From positions 42,954,192 through 43,018,191 of the forward strand of contig NC_133657.1 in assembly GCF_009905375.1 (NCBI RefSeq): a stretch of 64,000 nucleotides of DNA. The letters are read 5' to 3'. The notes beneath the pieces are model-generated. The model had not been told where the DNA came from. It did not search any database and was given only the letters and a program-made list of their open reading frames with translations. Every line of letters begins with the position of its first letter. Positions within the stretch are counted from its first letter, which is position 1. Shown piece by piece: positions 1-8,883 of the stretch. Origin of the DNA: Apium graveolens. Lineage: Eukaryota > Streptophyta > Magnoliopsida > Apiales > Apiaceae. The position numbers were made by a program, and so were the translations under genes.

Positions 1-92
1 GAGTGCTATGACAGAATCATAATGTGGAGGAATCAACTTGGGAACTAGAGAGCACAATGCTAGAAAAGTACCCCCATTTGTTTTTTATTTGA
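1..92 (+). pseudogene. 3' end of Ty3/gypsy pol (chromodomain tail), family A
   Basis: The frame from position 3 reads into a chromodomain-type ending with the motif VEESTWELES followed by MLEKYPHLF and a TGA at 90-92. This is the usual C-terminus of chromovirus integrases, which target insertion through a chromodomain. A TGA at 9-11 interrupts the frame where related elements usually have Trp, so the copy is dead. The rest of the element lies left of the window. The downstream sequence, with a purine tract and then TGTAATAACCCC, matches the 3' end of the complete family A element at 47576-61286 read on the other strand. Confidence 0.75.
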
Positions 93-110
93 TTCCGGGA
101 CGGAATCCTT

Positions 111-125
111 TTAAGGAAGGGAGAT
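111..125 (+). other. polypurine tract of gypsy family A
   Basis: A purine-rich run (AAGGAAGGGAGA) directly precedes the TG of the 3' LTR. It is the expected primer site for plus-strand DNA synthesis. Confidence 0.65.
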
Positions 126-2281
126 TGTAATAACCCCAAAATTTTGGACTTTTTGTAACCCTTATGAATAGTGATTTTGCTGATTATGCTGAATAAGAAA
201 ACTTTTCATGCCACACTTTGTAGGGGTTCTTTTATTGTTATTTTGAGATCTTATTAGTACTCTATATGGTATATAAGTGTATGTAAAGATCGTTAGAATC
301 CAAGTTTGAGCACTTTAATTTTTCCCGAAAATCCACCAGATACCGAAAGGATTGAGTATAAGGTAACAGGATAAAAAGGATTTAAATTCAAGGATTATAA
401 GAGAGGATCATAAAATGAATATAATGTATTGAGAAAGGTTAATGAAACCCAAGTAATAAGATCCCGGGTATGATCCCAAAAACGATAAACGAAAATGAAG
501 TTAAGCGAACCGTATAACATATCAGCGATCATTAGCCAAGTAATTAGGAGTTAATCAAAGAGGTTAGTGATGATGATGTCATCACACCAACAAGAAGAAG
601 ACAAGTGTGGGAAGATGACATAAGAGGATGACATAAGCATGACACAATGGGAAGGAATTGTTGGTTGATTATAAGCCACACAAAATTTACCATGGTAACA
701 ATTCAAATAATCACAAAAATCAAAAGCAACCAAAGCAAACACATTTTCTTCTTCCCCCGTCTTTTTGCCTCATCTTTTTGAAGAAAAGCAAGGAAGAAAA
801 TTCCAAAACCCAATCTCCACTTAATCATAATTCAAGAGGTTTATTTCTTTAGCTTCCATAATTCATAACTTAGATGGGCCATAAGTTTAAGCTCAAGATT
901 CCATGTTTAACATAGCTAATCAATTCATCAAAGTTCTTGGTGAATAGTGTTTTCAAGAAACTAACGTTGTGTTTTCTTATGTTTTCTTCAAGATCCCAGC
1001 TTAGTAGAGATAGTTAGTGGTTATTTAAGGCTTCCTAACTGATTCTCCACTCTCCAAGGAAGGTATAACTTCTCAAACCCTTAGTCTTAAGTTTTGTTGG
1101 TTTGGATTTCATAATGTTTAGATGATGGGTTAGTGTAATGGGTGTGTACTCATGTTTAGAGCTTTGTTTAGTAAGTGGTTTTGTTGATTTTGGAGTTAGG
1201 AGTGATACTTGTTGGATTTGATGTTCTTGGTCACATTTTGACTTGGTTTAGATGAATAACTTGAGATCTTGAGTTATAGTTAAATGATCTTGTATTATGG
1301 TTGAATGATGGTGGAATGGTGTTGATTGGTGGTGGTTTGATGTTGAATTGATTTGGTAAAAATTTGGGAATTTCTAAGTTATAGCCGTCGTAATGCCCAA
1401 TTTTCCTTAGACTGTTTTGTGCTTAACTTTTTCACCCGAACACTCACTGCCATGAACTGACCATTACCATGTTTAGATATTTCATGTTACGAGCTTCATT
1501 TTGATATGTGGTTCGCTTGAATCCGATGTACGGTTTAGGAGAAACGACCGTTTTAAGTAACGGCATTTCGCGAACGAACCATTACCCCTCGCCTTACCTT
1601 GAAACCTTGGTTAAGGCCCTTAAATGACTAATTGGAGTATGAAACAATTATATGAAGTGGATTAGGCAGTTGATAGAGTACTCGCGAAAGAATTGCCTTA
1701 TAATCCTTAATGGTTAATTTATTAAAAATGGTGGAGCCGAGGGTACTCGAGCGACTTAAGTGAATCGTTAAGGGTATAAGCGACCATAAGAGAACGTTAG
1801 AGTCTAATTGGTTAAAGTCTAGATTCTTAAGCGACTTTGGTTTAATTCTGAATTATGTTGTTGTTCATAGGTTATTGGACCCACTCTAAGCTTAAGTCTA
1901 TCCGGGAACACTCAGGCAATATTTCTACCCGTTATACTGTTGTTGTGATGTAAATATATGTATATGCATTATCTTGTGATATATGCATAATTGTTATTAG
2001 CAAAATCTTGAGATATATTGGAGCATGCTGATATGGTTTATATGCATGCCTGTTTCATAATATTGATATCTAATTGTTGATTCCAATGCTTATAGTTGCA
2101 TAATACCTATGCTAGAGATAAGGAGTAGTTGCGTATACCCTTAGTATAGGGGACCCAAAGGCGAACATTTTCTAAAACCGGGAGTCGATGTTCCCGAGTA
2201 TATTATATATATTTATATATATATAGGTATAGTTTTCAAAACTATTAATCGAATAAGGTTTATTCGACAACTTTATTTTTA

Positions 2282-2395
2282 TTAATGAATATTACTTTGA
2301 ATATTCATTGGAGGACTTATGACTCGGTTTATTTTATTTAAGGAATATTATTTTGAATATTCATTCGAGGACTTATGACTCCGCTTATTTACTAA
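2282..2395 (+). repeat. about 55-bp tandem unit, 2 copies, inside LTR A
   Basis: Each unit has a GAATATTCATT core followed by GAGGACTTATGACTC and then AT-rich sequence. The corresponding region of the two other family A LTRs holds three copies (49338-49510, 58974-59145). Confidence 0.75.
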
Positions 2396-2892
2396 ATAAT
2401 ATTCTTTATTTTATTAAAGAATAATATTTCGATAATCAAACTTGTTTTCGATTATTCAAATAAAGATCGTACTTTTGTATAAGTATATCTTTGGTTATTT
2501 ATTATTCATTCAAGTATGAGTTTTAAAACTTCTACTTCAACTATTTTTATAAAGATTATTCTTTATGGGAATATTATTTAAATAATAATATTCAGATATT
2601 TTCTAATATATTTGGACTGATTTATTTTATTAAATCAGCAGTACTCCAAACATTCTTAAAAATGTTTTCGAGTCTTCTAAATGATTTTAAAAGTTAGAGC
2701 GGATCCCAAAACTCATTTTTATATTTAAGATCTTCCTTTCAAAGGGGATTTAAATACTCGCTCAAAACCTGAGGGATACGGCTTTGTGGAGTATTTTATA
2801 TTCGCAACGAGGTTGCTGTTTTGATAAATGAATTGATTACTTACCCAACGTTCGGGAAGTAAGTCCATCTATTGAGTCGGCATATGCAACAT

Positions 2893-2971
2893 GGGCTCAG
2901 TGGGCGTCCATGAAAGTGTAGTAGCTCAGTGGGAGTCCATCAAATGCGTAAGTGGCTGAGTGGCAGTCCAG
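2893..2971 (+). repeat. short CTCAGTGGG array inside LTR A
   Basis: Three degenerate units of about 28-30 bp share the core GGCTCAGTGGGAGTCCA. The same array is seen inverted near 48745-48850 and 58385-58480 in the other LTRs. Confidence 0.7.
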
Positions 2972-4151
2972 CATAATGTCCTATTACGGCCAGGGTGATG
3001 ACCAGTGGGGAATTCGTCCATCTACTAGTAGAAAATGTTACTTATTGGTATCTTTGCCTGATCAGAAAGATATCAGGTTTATGCCAAGGTTTTCTCTTTT
3101 CCAAATTAATTGGATATTGCAACTCTGTTTATAATTTTCATAACAGAGGTTTTCAAGGAGTGTATGAAATGTATATATATAGGTGTATATATATATCGGG
3201 ACTTAATGAAGTATCTCGTAACTTCATTATTTATAATGATATTTCAAAGATTGAATCTATTCAAATCTTATATTGTAGTCTCATCTATGTGATGAACTTT
3301 TGAAGCGGATTATACCTCGAACGGTGGTAGTTCAAGTAGTATTCGGAAAAGATATAAGTATATTGGAGTATCTCGTAACTTCACCTTTTCAACTTATATC
3401 TGGTCAATGATTATCTTATACATGACAAAGATTTTTAGAAAAATGTTGAGACAAGGTTAGATATACGAGATCACCTTGCAACGATATTTTTTTATACAGT
3501 TATAAACTAGAACTATGGGTATATTATACATGGCAGAGGATTTCAAAGATTTTGAAAAGTATATATGTATATATACTGAATATTTTGCGACTTCGTCGCA
3601 TTAAGATATTAAACTTGGTTCATTTCTTTTGACCAAGACTTTCATGAGTACTATGAGAATTCTCATATATTGTTAATTATTATACATATTATTTCGATGG
3701 GCTTGTTACTCACCCTTGCTTTCTTCTTTCATCACACAACAACAGATAGACAAGATGAACATGACCAAGCTCCCAATTCGTGAGCGGATAGGAAACGGTC
3801 CGCAGTTTCCTGTAGGCGTTGATTCCGTTGTGGCTGAGGTAGGAGCTACCAATAGGCTAGGCTTTCAACTTTTGATGTACCAGGCTTATGTATATTAAGA
3901 ATTGTAATAATGGAAAAGAATATGTAAATTTATTCAGAAACCCTTTTGAGGTGTAATGACTTATAATTGTGGAATAAAATAACTTGTGTTATTTTTGGTA
4001 TTCATCTCCGAGACTATAACTTGTGGTGTGTGTGTGTATATTGTGGGGTCACAGTACGCAGTAGTTGGTTGACTGTTAAGATTAAGTATTGATAAGGGAA
4101 ATGGAACTCGTGACAACCCGAATCCCCGACCCCGGATTTGGGTGTGTTACA

Positions 4152-4694
4152 ATGAGAAATTGAAGTCTTCCCTTGAGGAGTTTACTCTTTCAGAAGAAAC
4201 TAAAGAAGAAGACTTTGTCAGTCTGGAGAATGTTGTGGATCTTGTTGTTGATTACCAGGTGTTACATGTGGCGACTACATCAAGTTTCGATAAAAAGGAT
4301 GAACCAATTACAAAAGAAGCTATGATAGAAAAGCATGAAGAAAGAAAGTCACTTGTTGAGAAAGTTTTGGTTGTTGAAATAAATCAAATAGATGCATCTC
4401 CTAAATTTGTGCGTGAAGGATAAGTGATACTAAAGGAGAATTTGAAACTAAAGAGGTTGTGTACGAGAAAAACAACATTATCCTAGTGGAACACAATGAA
4501 TTTTTGAGGGTAGAGAACTTGTTGAATGCACCTATATCATCAAACTATCTTATTCTTTCGAGTTTATTTCCAAAGATATTACTGATGGAATTGAAATTTA
4601 AGGCTTTCAAGTTCTACGAGAAATCATCTCGTTGTGTGCTTATTCTCAAATACTTTAGAACTCGAGGACGAGTTTTCTTCAAAGGAGAGGATAA
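4152..4694 (+). pseudogene. retroelement 3' coding remnant upstream of LTR C
   Basis: Two open stretches lie here in different frames: 4142-4423 (acidic, Lys/Glu-rich) and 4459-4821, the latter running into the LTR. A third frame just before the LTR gives NSRTSF, which resembles the tail of many plant Ty3/gypsy polyproteins. I infer the 3' end of a decayed gypsy-type element, cut off on the left by insertion of LTR A at 4151. No catalytic motif is visible, so the assignment is tentative. Confidence 0.35.
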
Positions 4695-5360
4695 TGATGA
4701 GGATCAAGGAATGAATATGTTAATTTGGATTTGTTTATGTGTGCTCGTGGTGATGTTCAATTGGAGAGGAAGCAGATATGGGTTATGCAACTTACTTGGA
4801 CAACAAGGAATAAAGGAGTGATGCATGAAGTTGGACAAGTAGCTGATTATTATATAATTATTAATTAGAATTTTGCTTACAAGTTTTTACCTTTCACTTA
4901 AAAGAGTTTTTCTTGTTTTAAGCACTTAGGATTTTATTTTCCTATTTGTATTTGGTTTTTGTCTTTTTTCTATTCGGGTTTGGTTTTTAAATTTATTTCA
5001 TGGAAGGATTCATATATTAGCTTATTCAACCTGATGTTGAATTTCTCTTGGAATTCTTTTCGGTTTGGGTTATTATCTAAGCCTATAAATACCCCTCTCA
5101 TGTAATCTTTTAAGGGAGACAATGGATAATATAAAACTTTTATTTTGAGATAGACTATGAGTAGTTTTTCTTTTCTCTAAACTTCAATTACTGGATTGTT
5201 TTGAAGGTTAGATTCGAATTACTTAGTTTGTGGATTGATCTAAGCAATTTGAGATTCAAAGTTCATGTTTCTGGATTGATCGTGTTCTTTTGAAATATTC
5301 TCTTCTTCTCTTATCCCTTTTCTTTCTTATTTTTGTTTCTTTGTGGTGTAATCCACATCA
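4695..5360 (+). repeat. LTR of family C (666 bp), + orientation
   Basis: The segment begins TGATGAGGATCA and ends AATCCACATCA, that is TG...CA with short inverted ends. It is repeated in inverse orientation at 7204-7469 plus 14898-15301. Upstream coding-like sequence and no primer-binding site downstream make it a 3' LTR. Confidence 0.75.
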
Positions 5361-5964
5361 ATAACTTACCCCAACCAGAGTACTATAACTAAACTAATCG
5401 ACTGCTGGCAAGATTCCTCTGTGTAATGCAAAAAAAACAGCACCAGGAATGTTAGTAATAGAACAGAAACATTTCATTGTCACACATAATTCAGAACATG
5501 AATTTCTTTCACTTTCAGATTATACTTATTATCGATGTTTAATGGAAAACCCACACAATGACGTTATAGCCTTCTAATATTAGTGTATAAATAGTCAAAA
5601 GTCGAGTTCCCCATCATATCAAACAAAACCTACATGAGAGAGTTGCCTTTGAAAATAATTGGAGGAGCAATTGTAGCCAAATAGTAGAAGGCAATGTGAA
5701 ATTGCACCGATAAACAAAATTAGCAGTGTCCTCAAAAAGAAATGTGACCATGAAAACAAAAGCAGAAAAGTGCTTACCACATAAGTAAAAAAGAACCAGC
5801 CAAACTTTAGAGCACTATTAGTCCTGTCAAAAAAATGACCGAAAGATTAAGTGACCAAATATTATGCATATACTTCGAATGGAAAGAACTATCTAAATTT
5901 ACAATCTCAGTTAAATAAGATCTCACATTAAAATAATTACATTTCTAAAATAAAGTATCTATTG
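5361..5964. other. no recognisable feature
   Basis: About 600 bp of AT-rich sequence between LTR C and the polygalacturonase fragment. It may be former 3' flank of that gene on the - strand, but I see no coding signal. Confidence 0.4.
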
Positions 5965-6432
5965 TCAATCATCCTGATGATGAGAAGCAGTTTTCTGGAA
6001 AGCAATGTTTGAAGTCGGGCACTTCAAATTTCGTAGATAAAAGTTCGATGGTCCACATGTCACCTTCTCCACAATTTGGGTATAGCTTACAAAAGAATTT
6101 ATAAAATTCTTTTGTAAGCTATACACACTCATTCCATGCCCTGGTCCACATGTCGCCTTCTCCACTAACACCTGTTGACTTTCATCTCCTAACGATACAC
6201 AATCATCACCAGTCTTGATGTTAGAGTCCCTGATTGTCACTCTATTCGGCCGTCCTATGTGAATTCCATCAGTGGTCAAACTGTTCTCAGGTGGAAAGAT
6301 GGTAATGCGGCTAATTGTCAAGTTCTGACAACTTAGTACATTCATATGAAACAACTTGCTATCGCGGGAGGTCACATATTGAATGATGGAATTCCTTAGA
6401 TTGTTGAATCTAATGTTCTGCTCAGTTTTCAC
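5965..6432 (-). pseudogene. polygalacturonase (GH28) fragment, rearranged
   Basis: This 155-codon - strand frame covers the central parallel beta-helix of a plant polygalacturonase, an enzyme that hydrolyses pectin in the cell wall. Visible landmarks are SRDSKLFHMNV, TTDGIHIGR (family NTDG motif with Asn changed to Thr), TGDDCVS (the catalytic Asp pair) and CGPGHGMSV (catalytic His). The downstream RIK motif, the signal peptide and the N-terminal half are absent. After GHGMSV the frame enters a palindrome (6080-6124), then repeats VEKVTCGP, then loses family similarity. It ends at TGA 5965-5967. The fragment is short against a usual length of about 400 residues, so it is a dead, rearranged gene piece. 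Confidence 0.75.
6080..6124. repeat. perfect 21-bp-arm palindrome inside the polygalacturonase fragment
   Basis: Two arms (6080-6100 and 6104-6124), perfect reverse complements, are separated by the 3-bp loop ATA. The left arm lies within a 28-bp sequence found again at 15498-15525. A copy of the GGAGAAGGYGACATGTGG sequence lies on each side, which points to a fold-back template switch. Confidence 0.85.
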
Positions 6433-6794
6433 AACAGAAGACCAATGTGAATTTTTTTGAACCTTAATATATATATATATAAGTGAGTCAATCCAAGAGT
6501 ATTATGATGTCTGGCCCCATTTCATTTAATTTAAATAGCAGGAACATTAGGTTTTGACGAGAAAAATATGAAATACCTTTAATTCCAGATGCAATTGCAG
6601 CGTGTGGCATCTTAGTGAATACTTAATACTCAGTAAAGGATCTTTCTAAATGGTACAAAATTAAAAGAATGAAATGTCCTAAAAGACTAGATGACCTTGG
6701 ATGAAATGGCAACTGAGTATGTATTAAAAGTAATTAAGTAATTAGTAGTATTTATTAGTTAGAAAGAATAAAAACAAGTTAAAATGAAGGGGGA
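6433..6794. other. no clear feature; a short (TA)n run
   Basis: Non-coding sequence between two host-gene fragments, with a TA dinucleotide run at about 6465-6482. It might include polygalacturonase intron sequence, but no splice pair could be fixed. Confidence 0.3.
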
Positions 6795-7013
6795 AGACCA
6801 TTTGAGATTGGTTATCACTTCCAAATCAACCAGCAATATCCTTGAACATAAGCATAATTTTAAGAATATCCTGAAACAAATAATAGAGAATTAGGGGTTT
6901 GAAAGTAAAAATAAAATAAAAGGAAAGAGAGGTGTAAAAAGAATACATACTGAAATGAGAGATTGATTATCGGACTCAAGACTCATTGCCACGCTATTCA
7001 TTCTCGACGCCAT
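6795..7013 (-). pseudogene. two 5' exons resembling an MMS21/HPY2-type SUMO E3 ligase
   Basis: On the - strand an ATG at 7013 opens a 21-codon exon (MASRMNSVAMSLESDNQSLIS) that ends at a GT donor (6950). An 80-nt AT-rich intron ends in TTTCAG (6871), and a second exon reads DILKIMLMFKDIAG, a TGA at 6826-6828, then FGSDNQSQMV. The order, with a short N-terminus, SDNQS, a DI-K hydrophobic helix, KDIA and a second DNQS block, resembles the N-terminus of plant MMS21/HPY2 proteins, which sumoylate SMC5/6 partners. No SP-RING domain is present and the TGA is in frame. Similarity is judged from memory of the family, so this is a tentative call for a truncated pseudogene. Confidence 0.4.
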
Positions 7014-7186
7014 TTTCCAAACCTTACAAGACTCTTCTTCTCATTTCAATTTCAAAATCCCTACATACACACCCGCTTCTTGCTGTCTAATTTCCGATGC
7101 TCAAGGTATCGATTTTGACCTCGATTCGGAGCCCCAATTCAATGATCCAACACCCAACCCAGTTAGAAATTGGAGAAAAAAACCTT

Positions 7187-7200
7187 GGCTCTTGATACCA
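7187..7200 (-). other. primer-binding site of family C element (tRNA-iMet type)
   Basis: On the - strand, TGGTATCAAGAGCC lies three bases after the LTR end. This matches the initiator tRNA-Met type TGGTATCAGAGCC with one extra A, and it marks 7204-15301 as a 5' LTR on the - strand. Confidence 0.65.
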
Positions 7201-7203
7201 AAT

Positions 7204-7469
7204 TGATGTGGATAGCACCATAAAGAAACAAAAATAAGAAAGAAAAGGGATAAGAGAAAAGAGGATATTTCAAAAGAACATGATCAATCCAGAAACGTGA
7301 ACTTTGAATCTCAAATTGCTTAGATCAATCCAGAAACTAAGTAATTCGAATCTAACCTTCAAAACAATCCAGTAATTGAAGTTTAGAGAAAAGAAAAACT
7401 ACTTATAGTTTATCTCAAAACAAAAGTTTTATATCATCCATTACCTCCCTTAAAAGATTAGATGAGAGG
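7204..7469 (-). repeat. LTR C, - orientation, 3' part (interrupted)
   Basis: Reverse-complement match to 4695-5360. The LTR continues at 14898-15301 after the 7.4 kb copia-1 insertion. Confidence 0.8.
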
Positions 7470-8787
7470 TGTAAGTCATATGTCATAGCCTATTTGTATA
7501 TTCGAGGATTCAACTCAACTCAAATAAGAATGTAATAAGTAAATAGTGGATCGACCGTCAAAGAGATCTCGCAAAGTAATATCTGTCAAAGGATTCAGAG
7601 ACAATGTTCATCTACAGACTTGAGGAGTTAATTCACTGGAAGAAGTTCAAGAAGTTGATCATGCCTCAGTGATAATAAATCAAGATCGTGGATTTAATCA
7701 AGTGACAGAGATCTCGTAAGAGTATCATTAATTACAAGGATTTAATCTGAAGAAAATCAAAGTGTCAGAGTCAAGACATGAAGAAATGTCACGGAAGTTA
7801 GTCACTCATGAACCAGACAGTACATCGAGTGTCAACGTTGAAGTGGTGGAATTGATTCATAATTTTCAGTGATTTTCAGAAGGTTTGCAGAAGAATGGTT
7901 GCTGCTCAAGACTAGAATTAATTCTCTATTAATTAATTAAGTCATCTAATTTAATTAAGAAAATAAATTATATCTGCGAAGAATAATTTATTTATTAATT
8001 GAATTAATTGATTAATTAATTCTGAATTAATTCTAGGAATTTTAGGAATTTTCAGAAGCTTAATTGGATTAAATTCAAGGCTTAAATCAGCAAAACAAAT
8101 GGAAATGAACTAGCATGACAATCTGGATTGTCATACCGATTGTCATGCTAGGCCATTCTCCATTGTCATACCGAAAGTTACTCTAGGAGGGTAATTGTCT
8201 TGCTAGTTCATTCTGATTGTCTTGCTAGTTCATTCAGATTGTCTTGCTAGTTCATTCAATTGTCCTACCGAAAGTCATACAAGCTATAGGATTGTCATGC
8301 CAATTCAATTCTATTGTTTTGCTGATTTAAAAAGAAGCAGAAGACTTTTCTTTAATTATCATCTCAATCAAGACAAGAACAAAAAGAAAGCAGCCGCCTT
8401 GAAAAATATCATTCTTCTCTGCAGAAATTCAAGATCAAATTCTAGTTTGTTAATGTTAAATCCAAACCACTAGAATTATTTATCTTGTTCTTGTGTATCA
8501 ATCTAGCGGATTAAAATCCCTAGAACTTAATCTCAAATCGCGTTTAGCATTTGATTCTAATTATTGCAAAAATAGAAAAAGTTCATGTCGAATTTATTCT
8601 AGATTTGTGATAATTGATTTGAGATTAATACCTTGTAATCGATACAGTTGTTGTAACACATTTCAAGTTTAATAATATTTTTATTTAACTTGAAATTTGT
8701 TTCACATTTTTTATTCCGCATTTTATTCGATTATTCGGTACTGTTTGTATTCAACCCCCCCTTCTACAAACACATTGGGACCTAACA
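7470..8787 (+). repeat. 5' LTR of copia-1 (1318 bp)
   Basis: TG...CA ends, same length as the 3' LTR at 13580-14897, and followed two bases later by TGGTATCAGAGCC. Its middle holds the GATTGTC array described separately. Confidence 0.95.
8105..8315 (+). repeat. degenerate GATTGTC/CTAGTTCATTC array in copia-1 LTR
   Basis: Three head-to-tail copies of a 21-bp unit (GATTGTCTTGCTAGTTCATT) and flanking variants containing ATTGTCATACCGAAAGT. The same array is in the 3' LTR at about 14215-14425. Confidence 0.8.
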
Positions 8788-8789
8788 AT

Positions 8790-8802
8790 TGGTATCAGAG
8801 CC
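8790..8802 (+). other. primer-binding site of copia-1
   Basis: TGGTATCAGAGCC two bases after the LTR, complementary to the 3' end of initiator tRNA-Met. Confidence 0.9.
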
Positions 8803-8883
8803 TTCTGATTAACGAACAAATCAAGATCCTAGACTTTTGTGATTTTTCAACTCCTTGAATTTTTATTTATTCAAAAATTCATA

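Larger units (their letters stand above)
126..4151 (+). repeat. 3' LTR (4.03 kb), gypsy family A, copy 1
   Basis: The LTR runs from TGTAATAACCCC to GGGTGTGTTACA. It matches two further copies on the - strand at 47576-51630 and 57207-61286. It contains AT-rich TATA-like stretches near 2200-2225, two copies of a unit of about 55 bp (2282-2395) and a short CTCAGTGGG-type array (2893-2971). It is more diverged from the two other copies than those are from each other. Small ORFs inside it are not convincing genes. The other end of this element and its left target-site duplication lie outside the window. The base after the LTR starts ATGAG, the candidate right duplication. Confidence 0.9.

Noticed and set aside
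7204..7480. Reading the inverted family C LTRs as terminal inverted repeats of a DNA transposon
   Set aside because: The - strand copy is followed by a tRNA-iMet primer-binding site and the + copy by none, which fits LTRs of opposite orientation better.
8222..8473. 83-codon frame present in both copia-1 LTRs (also 14332-14583)
   Set aside because: The two LTRs are almost identical by origin, so conservation is no evidence, and the frame crosses the short tandem array.
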